DNA from: Rhexocercosporidium sp. MPI-PUGE-AT-0058
Lineage: Eukaryota > Ascomycota > Leotiomycetes > Helotiales
DNA length: 64,000 nt
Direction: 5' to 3'
NCBI GenBank assembly: GCA_020746875.1
Contig: JAGTJL010000002.1
Span: 620,001-684,000 of the forward strand
Numbering within the stretch: position 1 is the first letter of the stretch; each line of letters opens with the position of its first letter. Below the pieces are notes generated by a model, which was given only the letters and a program-made list of their open reading frames with translations, made no database searches and was not told where the DNA came from. Both the position numbers and the translations under genes were made by a program. Below are positions 23,581 to 34,632 of the stretch, in pieces.

Positions 23581-24470
23581 ATGTCTTCTACTAAAGATGC
23601 AATCCCGAGCTCGGCGTTAAAGTTGATACCGTATGCTCCCATTCACCCTCCACAAAACCATTTCAAGTACTTACTTCCGTATAGAGACTTTGGCAACGAT
23701 ATGATCACCCTCCAGGTCGGCCCAGCGCGCAAAGAGTTCACGATCCACGAAACCTTAGCCTGCACCTCCGTCGATTACCCCAAAAGCGCGTTCGAGAGTG
23801 GATTTGCTGAAGCTCAGAGAAGTGTTATGGTATGCCGGATGATCGACCCAAGACGATCTCTTTGTTCATCAATTGGATCTACAGACGCACCGTACCTGCC
23901 GGCAATACCGAAACCTACCTACACGATTTGTTCGATCTCTAGGTCTTCGCTGATAAGATCTGCCTGGTCACCCTCCAAGATACTGTGATGGATCGCATCC
24001 AGGACATATGCAGCAAATACATGCTCCAGGATACGCATATCACACCCTATCTCTGGGCTAAGATCTTGGATGGTCGTCCTGTCTTCCGCAGACTAAAAAG
24101 ATTCTGCCTTGATCTCACGGTGTACTGCTATAAGCAGAGAGCAACCTACACTCCTCAAACGTATACACGCAGGATCTACGGTGCTGAAGAAGAAGAAGAA
24201 GAAGAAGAAGAAGAAGAGTCGGGCGGCTACCCATTGTACCTGAACGAAACGGACATCCATGCTGCTTGGCAATATGCGAAGTCAGACGTCCATTTCTTCC
24301 GGGTGTTTGTGGATCAAGTTGTTCAGAAAGCCACGGGATTGAAAAACCCCCGGACTTGTTATAAATACTGTGAGAGGGGCAGATGCGCATACCACATTCA
24401 TGCCAAAGTCAACCCGTGCGGTCAAGTGGAGGACGAAAAGCCATTCGAATTCATTGGAGACACTACGTAA
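23581..24470 (+). pseudogene. BTB protein with Cys/His tail, recently broken (paralogue E)
   Basis: The N-terminal frame from 23581 gives a clear BTB entry: NDMITLQVGPARKEFTIHET and AFESGFAEAQRSVM. Near 23831 one base is missing, and the protein continues in another frame as MPDDRPKTISLFINWIYRR. That frame meets a TAG at about 23941, where relatives have Trp (DL-stop-VFADKICL), and then stays open to 24470. The C-terminal part holds a poly-Glu run from a GAA microsatellite (about 24186-24217) and the tail CAYHIHAKVNPC with exact C-x2-H-x-H-x5-C spacing. One indel and one nonsense change mark recent loss, unless they are assembly errors. Confidence 0.78.
24186..24217 (+). repeat. (GAA)n microsatellite inside BTB pseudogene E
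   Basis: An uninterrupted GAA run encoding about eleven Glu residues in the downstream frame of locus E. Confidence 0.85.
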
Positions 24471-25400
24471 AGGAACTATGGCGTGGCACTGAGAGTGAAG
24501 ACGATCGCTGGCATCTTCTCAGATTGTAGGAGGGGCCTCTGTGAGGTTTGATAGGAATCAAGGTTCTGAAACCTTGGAAACCCAGACAGGGGTGGGCATG
24601 AGGATCCGTGGCTCCGAGCCATTTTTCGGGGCAATTTCACGCTAGGAATATCTATTCAAGTGATGCCTCTTAAGAGATATCGAGCCGGGTCCTACACTCC
24701 TTGGCACGCTTTTCATAACATGACCTATGCCTCTATGCAATGAAAACTTTCCCTAACTTTTGACTCTGCACTTGAAAGTGACCTTCAATAGTTTCATTCT
24801 TCATTCCAATTATACATACAGAGCAAGAGAGTGTTCTAGAGATGGCAAACTGCCCACTTGCAACATATTTCGAGGTTGTCAAGCGCAGTAAATTCTCTCA
24901 ATTTTGAGACTTGATCAGCTGCATGCGTTTGAGCCCCTAGGGTTAAACGGTCTTGTGGGTAGCTGCTAATTAGGACACATGAATGTCCTCACTCTAATAA
25001 CCCAAATGGACAAGGGCATACAGGACAGGGAGAGGTCATATCAAACCTGTAATCAAAATTTTGAAGCTCAATATTGTATGGTGTTGGGCTTGGATACCAA
25101 TTCCTAACCCTCGGGTCCGTGACGAACATGACCCAGTAAATCGCCGCCTGCTCCCAAGAATTTCGCTGCGAAGTACTCTGCTCTCACCACAAAAAAGCAA
25201 CCAACAGGCAACGTGACCTGGCAGATCATTTGTTGACTCACGTGACCTATCTCGCTTACAGCACACAACTTCCGGATCATTCGTTGACCTTCATTTCAAC
25301 CAATTATCCTCAAAACTAACCTCCTAGATTCAATGTCCCAGAAAAATTACACGTCTAAGACGCAACAACCGACACAAAAACCTAATATTCTCCGAAGAAG
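24471..25400. other. Intergenic region without a recognisable gene
   Basis: About 930 bp. No supported exon or RNA gene. Confidence 0.4.
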
Positions 25401-25739
25401 AGAACCTCGGTCAAAATGTCAACAGAGGCCTGCCTTTTATTCCTTGGTATTTTCAAACTGCTAACGTTAGTATAGAAGTCTCGGAAGGAGTTTCCAGCCT
25501 TCCAGAGTTTCCACCCTTCCAAGCCGGAAGTCATCCCCAGAACGCCTCTCCTGTGAGTTCCCACCTTTTGATAACCCACCCAAGATCCTGGCTAATTTGT
25601 CCTGGGCCGAAGTGTCAGAGATCGACAAATCTTCCTCCTCTACCAATGCAGGTGTGGAATTCGTCGGATAGTAAGTCTTTATCTACTTCTAGTGCGTTTC
25701 TGGGAAGCCTAACGACGGATGTAAGCTCGGCTGCTGTTT

Positions 25740-26230
25740 TTGGTAGCTCTCTCAACAACGATCTCGTCACCATCTACCTCAGACCAAAGCGCAAGGAGTT
25801 TGTACTCCACCAAAAGCTTCACTGCAACAGCTCGGATTTTTTTAATTCATAAAACGCTTTCAATTCCAACTTCCAAGAAAGCAACGAAGTGAGCAAATCT
25901 GACAGGATCGCAAAAAAGCGGGTCTTGGGTGGTGCGCCCAAGCTTTGGTCTTGGGCTTTCCCGACAAGAAATTGAATCATGTTAATCTACCAATTACCAA
26001 ACAAGGAACCACATATCTCACCAAAGAAAACCCCAACCCCAGAGAATTCACCATCTTTCTTCAACTAGCTCTACCAATCTCAAGTCCTCACCAGAATCAG
26101 CATCAGTCCCCTCTCCTTTCCTCGCTCGCAGACCTCTACATCCTCGATGACAAGATCTGCCTAGGAACGCTAAAAGACTAAGTAACAGACACCATTCAAG
26201 ACATACGCTACAGCACAAACTCGACGATAG
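25740..26230 (+). pseudogene. Decayed BTB paralogue relic (locus F)
   Basis: Two separated pieces resemble the family. At about 25746-25890: NNDLVTIYLRPKRKEFVLHQKLHCNSSDFF, a TAA stop and NAFNSNFQES, close to the BTB entry of paralogue L. At about 26125-26215: LADLYILDDKICLGTLKD, a TAA stop and VTDTIQDI, matching the helix after the BTB core. The sequence between them is not recognisable and no Cys/His tail is found downstream. Confidence 0.65.
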
Positions 26231-26912
26231 CACTTTCGTTCCCCTCATCGCAAAGCTGGGGAAAGCATTATGCTATACGAGGGCTTGACGAGATTTTGCA
26301 ATTACCACATCGTGGACTCGTTTATGAAGAGGGAGGAGATGAAGGACGAGGAGGAAGACGAGGGATAAAAGAAACGCGCTATTAGTAAAAGTGGTATAGA
26401 GGCCCTACGGAAGTTATCGGGAGGGATAAATTCGAGGTGCTAAAGTGAGAGAGAGAGAGAGAGAGCGCGGTGGCTGATGAAGAATGGTCGGGCACTGCAT
26501 TAGGATCCTCGCGACAGACGCTGAGATGCAATGGCATCCATCAACAATGAAGTTGATAAAGAAGCTTACTTCTCACAGCAAGCTTTCGCTACGTGAAACC
26601 GTAGTAGAGGTAGATCTTACGTTTCTATGAATTAGCACACGCTGAACTTGAAAGATATATATATCCAGCCCAGCGCCATTTTCCAATTCAAATATACCAA
26701 GCATCTCTACTCTCTCTACTCTACTCTATATTTCACGAACAATACCCACTGAACATATCAAATCATAGCATATCATTCTCCATCCACGCACATAGAACTA
26801 AAACTACACAAGAAAGACGTCCCCTCGCTACCCAAGGCAGGCACCGTAACCCGCTTACTTACTTACTTACTTACAGTACACAAAAGCAAGCTATAAGTTA
26901 CGATGTACAAGT

Positions 26913-26966
26913 ACCTTACCTTACCTTACCTTACCTTACCTTACCTTACCTTACCTTACCTTACCT
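26913..26966. repeat. (TTACC)n pentanucleotide microsatellite
   Basis: About eleven tandem copies of CTTAC/TTACC in a row. The unit is not the fungal telomere unit TTAGGG or its complement. Confidence 0.9.
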
Positions 26967-27593
26967 CCCCCACCCCAACTACAATAACCTCGTCCCTCAC
27001 CCAGCGTCCTTCTCCTTCTCCTTCTTCACCATCCCCCTTGTCTCAAGAAAAACCTCATCATCACTCTGCAAATACATTCAACCCGCCATTCTAAGCTTAA
27101 AACACCATCTATATCTTACAGTCACCACCCGCAGAGACATTAATTTACAATTTACACTGATGGGTGTTGGATGGATAGATAGATGCTGGCATGCAGCGCG
27201 AAGCGCGAGGGTAGATAGAGGAGAGAGGTACAGTATCGCTAGTAAGACTAGCAGAGCTCCCAGAGCTGACGGCAAAACACTCACCTACCTAAGCGAGCAG
27301 GAACTCTCTGTGTACTGTGCAGTTCTGCAGTTCTACAGATTAAGATCGAGATCAAGATCAACCAACGTAGAGACCGAGGATACATATTACCCGCTCAGGT
27401 GCACACTCCATATCGCCTTGTGGTTGAGTACCTACCTACCTACCTTAGCTTATGTTCTGTTCTGTTGGATGGGAAGGAAGGGGAAGAAGAAAGGCTTTAG
27501 TGAACTTACTACTTATCACTCACCAACCCACTCACCAACCCACCAACTCAGAAGTTATAAAAAAAAAACCTCGGTACATCTATGAAGACTCGG

Positions 27594-27638
27594 TGCTCGT
27601 GCTCGTGCTCGTGATCGTGATCGTAATCGTAATCGTAA
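27594..27638. repeat. Hexameric TCGTGC to TCGTAA simple repeat
   Basis: Tandem six-base units of the type CTCGTG, GATCGT and AATCGT, drifting along the array. Confidence 0.75.
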
Positions 27639-28504
27639 ACCCATCATGGATGTCAGTCCTCCTTACACAGGGAAATCAAAACAAGAAGAATAATCACATT
27701 ATGCAGGTCAAAAGTGCCCCCTCCCAAAAAACCTAAAAAAAGAAGAAACAATCTCATCGATCAAACTGACTTCATTTCATTTCAGGGGGGAAAAAAGAAT
27801 CCATAGCCTTCAACACCAATCCATGCAACGCCACACCACGCCATAGCAGAGAGCAGAGCACATTCACACATCACGCATCACACCACGCTATAGAAAACAA
27901 TACGTTGTCCATCCCCAGCCCCTCTCCCTCCAATTATATTCCGCCCCCTTTCCCCTCACGACGTAAAGCTCAACAAATAGCCATAGCCAACAAGGGTATC
28001 GAATATCCACTCCAGCCTATGCCATGTCCTATACTACCCCCTTTCTAGTTCCCATACCCACTACCCCCCATATCCCCCTGATCCTACCCCTCTCTCATCC
28101 ACACCCAACCTTCCAATTTCCATCCCACCCCATCCAACCCAACCAAGAGCCATCATGAAGGTCATATCCGCAAGGAATGTCTCGCACGCGATCCATTCCA
28201 TCCCTTGCTATTCATTTAAAAAGCATCGCTCGCTGCTCCCCAAAAGCAACCCCACCGTGACCACATCCCAAGGTTGAGTGAAGCCCGAAGCCCGAATTCT
28301 ATGTTCGCAGAAAAAGAAGTAGAAAAAGGAAAGAAAGTGGCGTAGTGTAGTGTAATGTAGTGTATTCCAGTAATCCATCTCTCATATTACCCTCGTGGGG
28401 CAACCATCCATTCATCTCGCCAGCACGATTTCCATGTGCCATAGCCATGTCTGGACATTGAAATCGACCTTGAACATGCTCTCCAGTGTAGGAAATCACC
28501 TTGT

Positions 28505-30033
28505 TCAGGGAGATGCTGGGGCGGAGCTAATATCGTCGGGATACGCCATATCAAGGGGCATCTGCCCTTGGCGCTGCGCGATGACTTCTCGAGCATAAAA
28601 TTCGACGAGCATGGTGCCGTAGGCTTCCAGTTCTTCCACTGGGACCGAAAGGCGGAAATCATTTAGGAGGAGGAATTGGAGTTCAAGGTGATTGAGTTCG
28701 GGAAGGGGAAGGCCGCCAACCTATGGAAGATGTCAGACACTGTCTCGGTTTGTTTTCTTTGTTCTGGAGCCCAAAATAAAGAGGGAGGGATTTCGGGAAA
28801 CAGTAGCAGGGAGAGGAAACGCACCTTCGCATATCTAGAATTGGTGTAAAATACATCCGAGAAAAACTTGCTCGCGCACGTAACGCCTGCAATGACCAAA
28901 CGGTGGATATTGAAGCTATCGACAACAAAGAAATGGGAGAGCGGGAAGGCTGAGACTGTGGGGCTCTGTTCGGGCGGTGGTGCGTGCGAGTACTGAGCTC
29001 TTTCAAAGTCAGCCGTCATCTCTGGAACGCTCCTTGATGCTGTTGCTGGCGGACTGTCTGCCAGATCTGACCCTTCGGCTGAGTATCCCGATGACGGTGG
29101 AGAGCTCCCCTGGTCGACTGTATCTCTGTTTAAAGCTTGGATTGTTCCCGCGTTGACTCGCTCTGTCATACGGTCAAAATATACCAGCAGACTGAGGAAA
29201 ACTTCGTAAGTCGTTGGACAGTATTTGTGTATGCGGCTCAAATAACTCAAAATGGTAATGCTCGGTACGTTCTTCCCATGGAAAGCCAGAACGCTGGAAG
29301 AATGCCCAGTCAAGTTAACGGTATCTCCAGTTGGAAGTGGCCGGTTCAGCGTATCATGCTGACGGTCATTCGTGGTTGTGATCTTGGTAAGCAGCCCTGC
29401 TACCATCTCAATGATGTCCGTTATGGGCATCCCACTAATTTCGTACTTCAAGGTCGGATCGTCTGCCGTCCGTAATCGCCCCGACTGCCCTCTATACGAC
29501 AGGAACTCCTCGGTAGCAAAACTTTGGATGTGCGCCAAATCGCGGACTTTTATAGTATTCCCTCCATATTTCTTCACATCGTCCAGGGACCTGGCAGATC
29601 TCTGTATGGGCGAGTGTGAGGACAGGAATGGAGAGCTGTGTTCGAGCTTCGGCTTGGTCTCTGTTGGGGACCTGCTGTATGGCGCTGAGGATTCTGGGAA
29701 GTCTCTCTGACTTGTGAACCTCTGCTTAGTATGTGACCGTGAGGGACTAGAGCTCCGCGGAGGGGAAGGCGGTTCGGTCTTCGTCGGGCGATCTGATGCG
29801 TCCTCAAAGATCTGTCGAGGCAGAGCTTTGGAGGATGAGCTCGGGGGAGGTGTCCCTGCAGCTACGGAGGTAGGCTGAGGGCGCGGAGAGGGCGGAGGTT
29901 CGACTCTGGACCGAGAACGTTGGCGGTAGGGTGATTCTGCTGGAGATCGCTGTTGACCAGAGCCAGCTACCATCGTATGGCCGTGGTGGTAGCGCGAGGA
30001 GTCTGATACAAAATCACTGATCACCTCGGCCAT
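28505..30033 (-). CDS. Pho80/PREG-type cyclin (CDK regulatory subunit)
   Basis: Two exons: 30033-28825 and 28720-28505, about 474 residues. A long Ser/Pro-rich N terminus (about 1-230) is likely disordered and rich in possible CDK sites. The Pho80-like cyclin box follows: ITILSYLSRIHKYCPTTYEVFLSLLVYFDRMT, interrupted by a loop of about 60 residues rich in Ser/Pro, then HFFVVDSFNIHRLVIAGVTCASKFFSDVFYTNSRYAK. The splice joins VGGLPLPELNHLELQFLLLNDFRL, the conserved end of the box. The family partners Pho85-type kinases. Whether this is the phosphate-sensing Pho80/PREG or a Pcl6/7 relative cannot be settled here, so no symbol is given. Confidence 0.88.
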
Positions 30034-31815
30034 ATCAGCCTGCTGTGCGTATGAACGGCGTGAAGTACTGGCAGAAAGATGATTAGTTTTGACTCGTTAT
30101 CGGCATGCGTGCGGACGATCTGCCATGGAAGAGTGATTTGATGCAGAAGTGAAGTGAGGTCAGTAGACGACGGCAGCTGTCAGAAACGTGGATGGGTGTG
30201 GCTGGAGAGTGTTTGGGAAGGCGAACTCGAGATCAATCAGCAGTCACCATGATGTGTCGAGGCTGGCTCAGGTTCAGACTCGCGCAAAACCTCGGACAGG
30301 CGTTTACACCAGAGACCGGATCAGGTTCACTTGACAACAGAAGTAGAGGAGAGTAAAGTCGTAAGATGGAGATGGAAATCCAATCCTTCACCCTCCCAAT
30401 AGCTGCTCTTCCCTGCGCAGCCTCATCGGGGGGTAGAGGATGTCGAAATCGCGTGAATTACTTGATAGTCGTGGGGGCACAGCGGGCGAGCGAGGCTTAT
30501 CGTGGAGCGCAGGCAGAGAGAGAGGAGAAGAGGACGGGAAAGCAAGGGAAGGGAAGCGAAGGGAAAGGAAAACGCTTACCTGCAGCATTCCTAGAATTGT
30601 AGAAACAAGAGATCAGGGGCCGATGCAACTGCTTGAGACGCGCAGGTCGAGTCTCTGCGGTGGTCGTCGATATCGGTGAGGTAGAAGGTTGAAGGTGCAG
30701 GTAGATGTATGTAAGGTAGAAAGGTGGTAGTTGGTGGTGGTGATGTTGGATCTTGCGGGAAGTGGAGCGGAGTGGATTGAGGCGCTGGCACTGGCTCTGG
30801 CACTGGCACTGGCTCCGGCGTAATAGGTTGAAGCTCGAAGGAGTGTTGGTATGTAGCGCAGTCCAGGGTCCAGCAGATCCAGCACGTTGAGACGACGAGA
30901 GGAGAGGACAGGCGATGCGAGGCGAGGCGAGCCGGCGATCGATGGGAGCGAAGCTCGAGGAAGAGGAGGGGAGAGGTATGACGACGGAGAGCGCGAATCA
31001 AACCCTGGATCCAAGGCGGAGTGGCGAATAGATGCTGTAGATAGCAGTTGATTGACGCGACTTTATCGCGAGGTTATCGGATAGGATGCGTGTGAAACAA
31101 GAAAGGCTGTTCCGGCCTCGATCGAAATGCTTAAAGGTTATACAGTAATATAAACCAAAAACCCAAACAACCAAACAACCAAACACACAAATGAAATAAA
31201 TAAAGTTAAACCTTTCCTTCCCGGCTAGCTGTCATTCTAATTCGGACAATCATGATCTCGCCTACTTCCACCTCTCCACAGTACTGTACTGTAGCTGCTC
31301 TCTCGCCCATCCTTTGGCAGAAGTCGCACTTCTCTGATTGGACCGAACGATGGGGGAACCACAGACGCTTTCGAGTCGAGCCGTGGCATTTCCGCCAACA
31401 GCCTCTCCAGACATCGACACGAGGGAGCAGGGACGCACACGCTACTGTACATGTACCTTCGAAAACTGCGTGCCCAGCCGAACGTGGATCGATAGCAAGC
31501 AATGCAACTCCGATTCTGTGTCACCGATAATATGATATGATTTGATATGATCCGTTGCCGATACCGACCTCTCCTACCCTCTCCACGATGGCGGAACATA
31601 AGCTTGATATGACGCTGCTGTATTTTGCTTTTTCTACTCGGATATGCTCATCACTCTGGTAAGATCTTCGTGCATTCCTTCAATGCTCACCGCTGCTGCC
31701 CTCCAGAAGTTGAGAGGCACCATATGCTCTTGACCGCCTTTACAACCTGCAAAAAGAGAATCCTCGGCGTGCCAGAACACCATGCCATTAATGCTCCGTT
31801 CTATTGTACATCTGC
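30034..31815. other. Intergenic region: cyclin promoter/leader and PRE3 3' side
   Basis: About 1.8 kb. The part next to the cyclin start is GC-rich with purine runs and simple-sequence stretches (for example CTGGCACTGG-type repeats at about 30780-30820). I support no gene in it. Confidence 0.4.
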
Positions 31816-32782
31816 CTATTGGTGACGAACGGCATAATTCGTATCTGGCAGATACAAGTGCCTGTTTGCACCCTTCGCCGTCAAGACCACCATTCTAATA
31901 ACACCACCCGAGCTTCCATCCCACTTCATCGCCTCTTGTAATGCGCCCTTGACGAATCCCACCGCGGCCTCCTCATCCATGCCCTCCTTCCAGTTGGCGT
32001 CGCAGTATCCGTAGATGTAGGTCGATCCTGATCCGCCGATGGCATAGGCTTGCTTGTGTAACGATCCTCCCAATGGTATCGAGTAGACCTGACCTCCGTG
32101 TCGCTCATCCCAACCTGCAATGATCAATCCAGCACTGTCCTTATTAGCCCTTGCAAACAACAGATGCGTGCTGTGCTCGATCCTCACCTCAGTCTGTCCT
32201 TGTTCTCGTAGCAGAGTTCCTGGAACATCGCCGCTGCCGTTTGTGTGGTTGGTTGCCTGCCGTTCTGAACACCGTACATTCCCAACTGGTAGTGAACAAT
32301 ATCCGCAACAGCCTGAGTATCTGCGGCGGAACCTGAGCGACAGCACCAGATGGTATCGTGGACTTGTGTAAGCTTGTCGGTAACTCGGTTTGCGATGTAT
32401 GATCCGGTCGTAGTTCTACTGTCCGCACCTGAGTTCCATCATCGTCAGCTCCCATTGAATAAGTTTGGACAGTCTTTGTAGAAAACGAACCTAGAATAAC
32501 ACCGTCCTTGAAGTTGATTGCCATGCTGGTTTGTGTTAGTCCAGAGATTGGTCTTGTTGACATCGAGCTGGAGCTTACATTGACGTTCCTAGGCTGTATA
32601 GATTGTCAGTACGGATATTCAAAAGAGAATGAGAACTTCATACTTGACCTCGCCCTTCTTCAAACGGTCCATATCAACATGGATACCATCTGATGGAGCT
32701 CTCGTTAGCTGCTGTACTCCTAAGAAGCGCTCCCTGGTTTCAAATTACCCTCATTCAGATTTCCTGATGTGCCAAACTCCAT
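31816..32782 (-). CDS. PRE3: 20S proteasome subunit beta-1 (caspase-like activity)
   Basis: Six exons: 32782-32749, 32689-32644, 32593-32579 (15 nt), 32525-32491, 32428-32188 and 32134-31816, about 229 residues. The splices rebuild the classic maturation site [23 protein letters not shown]: the propeptide is cleaved at Gly29-Thr30 and Thr30 becomes the catalytic N-terminal nucleophile. Further family blocks are [21 protein letters not shown] and [15 protein letters not shown]. Beta-1 cleaves after acidic residues inside the nuclear/cytosolic 20S core. The 15-nt exon carries the codon for the catalytic Thr, so exon skipping would remove the active site without changing the frame. Confidence 0.94.
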
Positions 32783-33369
32783 CTTGAATATGTGAGTATC
32801 TTGTGTAAAAGCGAAAGGGTCGTGAAGTTGGACTGTAGAGATTGGTTGACGAGGAACTTGTCGTTTGAGAGAAGCTCTGGGAGCTCCAGGTTCCAAACAG
32901 ACGCGCAGCTCAGCAAGCGCGAGGCTGGCGGTCACGTGGCAGTTGCCTAGCGTTCTCTGTTCTTTTGTATCGAAATGTCTAAGTACTTTACTTTGAAATA
33001 ATTTCATGTCTAAAAGATGAATCTGACATTAACTACCTGGAACTGGTGTCTGAGAGAAACAATGCAGGTTTACTTGGGCCCTCCAATCTTCAAAACTCTT
33101 ACTTCCTCAACGTGCGATCTTCAGACGAGGTCAAGGTTTATCATGCAATGCTCAACCATTCTAAACGTACACAAGCATTCATTCCCATTGCTTCTGGATC
33201 CCTTCAAGAATGCAAAGCCTCCCATTCCTTGACTCCATGCTATAAAAAAACAGCCAGTTCTCACTCTCTACGATATACAATGCCGCTTCACCTCTTCTTC
33301 ATTTCAACCTCCTCTCGTCAGCCTATTCACATTAGCATTCATCCACTCAAAATCTCACGAGAGCACAAC
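32783..33369. other. Intergenic region between ERV2-like gene and PRE3
   Basis: About 590 bp that must contain the PRE3 promoter and the end of the ERV2-type transcript. No gene is seen. Confidence 0.4.
32933..32938. promoter_or_regulatory. CACGTG E-box upstream of PRE3
   Basis: A palindromic CACGTG lies about 150 bp upstream of the PRE3 start, within GGTCACGTGGC. It could bind a bHLH factor; this is inference from the motif alone. Confidence 0.3.
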
Positions 33370-34005
33370 TCACCCCTCCTTCTCCAACTCCAACTGCGTA
33401 AATCCATCCTTCCCCTTCCCCTTCTCCGGCTTATCCTCCGCACACCCACAATCATAAAAGTCCCCAATGTTCGAGCAATCAAAGATCTCCTTCTTCAGCC
33501 TCTTATTGACCTCGTTATGCACATGGCACGCCCACGCCGCAGCCGTAGACCTCGTCGCTACCTGTGGCGGATACTTCTTCAGGATCTTCTGGAAATGCCG
33601 CGCGCAGTCTCCGCAGGGGTATAGGCGTGCGAAGAGGTGGATGAAGGACTTCAATGCCGCGCTGTCATCTTCGGTCGGCTTGTCGGGGAACTTGGCCATC
33701 ATTGTATGGAGGACTTTCCAGGCTGCGTGGCCGAGTTCTGCTCTGTAGATGTGTTAGTACGGGTAGTTCTTTCTGGGGGTGTAGGTAATGTACTTTAAGG
33801 TGGCATTCTCAAGCTTGGGGGCTTTGGCCTCGGTGTGTAGTAAACCTTCGTCGACGTGTCCGCTCAGAGGCTCTGCATACGAAGGGAGGAAATCTGCACC
33901 TCGACCTCCCTCTGGTGTTCCATGGTAGAAGGATACAAAGAAGATCCCCAGAAATGCTGCCACGCTGAGGATCATTAGCAGAGTGACATGCTGCCGGCGA
34001 GGCAT
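33370..34005 (-). CDS. ERV2: FAD-linked sulfhydryl oxidase, ERV2 type
   Basis: Two exons: 34005-33794 and 33742-33370, about 194 residues. A single hydrophobic segment near the N terminus (about 8-28, LLMILSVAAFLGIFFVSF) fits a signal anchor into the ER. The Erv/ALR domain (about 70-175) contains AELGHAAWKVLHTMMAKFP, the redox pair YPCGDC (about 114/117), HVHNEVNKRL for FAD binding and the CSNIGDFYDC segment. It ends with CGC, which resembles the C-terminal shuttle pair of yeast Erv2. The enzyme makes disulfides and passes electrons to oxygen, feeding PDI in the ER lumen. The N-terminal anchor and CGC favour Erv2 over mitochondrial Erv1. Confidence 0.9.
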
Positions 34006-34632
34006 GGTGAGGGCGGCGGGCGGAGCGGATAGTCGCGGATCGTGGAATGAGAATGCCGCAGTTGTACGCTTGATCTTGACGGTATCTGGCTGCTTCCGCG
34101 AGCTTATTATTCCGTGGCAATTAGTTGTTGCTGACTTCGGTGACGTTATGGCTTGCTGCAATGAATGAAGACTGGAATAAAGACAGAGAGTGAAGAAGTG
34201 AAGAAGAGAAGAAAGTCCAAGGACGGGTAGAAGAAGTCTCTGCGACAAAGAATTGGTCAATCAGAGACTTTGGAAGTGATCAGTCCATAGTCAGAAGCGC
34301 GATCAGATATTCAACTGTAAATTGCCTGATTTGTCGTTTCATTGCCTCAAGATGAAAGAGAGCGGTCCTGATCGACCTGACGCATGTTCAACTTGTTGGA
34401 TCTACAACCCTGTCGGCCGCTGTCTATCTGCAACCAGGGTCACTTTCGTATCCCTGTACCCCGCCCCTCCGATCCCGCACTTCAGAAAAGTCCCAAAACA
34501 TTTTAGGACGACTTGACCTTACTTGATGATAAATTCCCCATTCTGACTCTTCAGATAACTTGCTCCTCTCTATAAACCTCATTTACTCTACTCTACTCTA
34601 CTCTCACAGCCTCCCCCCTTCCCCACGCAAAT
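34006..34632. promoter_or_regulatory. Divergent promoter region between ERV2-like gene and aminotransferase
   Basis: About 630 bp between two divergent starts. A CTCTA tandem repeat occurs at about 34583-34604, just upstream of the aminotransferase start. No specific operator is recognised. Confidence 0.4.

Larger units (their letters stand above)
26231..28504. other. Long gene-less, low-complexity region
   Basis: About 2.3 kb with several simple repeats: (GA)n at about 26449-26465, TTAC-type repeats at about 26852-26875, a TTACC pentamer array at about 26913-26966 and TCGTGC/TCGTAA runs at about 27594-27638. Much of the rest is C- and A-rich. It may include a long 3' UTR of the minus-strand cyclin gene. 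No coding exon is supported. Confidence 0.5.

Noticed and set aside
26913..26966. TTACC array as an internal telomere repeat
   Set aside because: The unit does not match TTAGGG or CCCTAA, and no subtelomeric genes surround it.
30591..31014. Overlapping long ORFs in the cyclin upstream region
   Set aside because: Two frames are open at once in GC-rich repetitive DNA, a sign of composition rather than coding.
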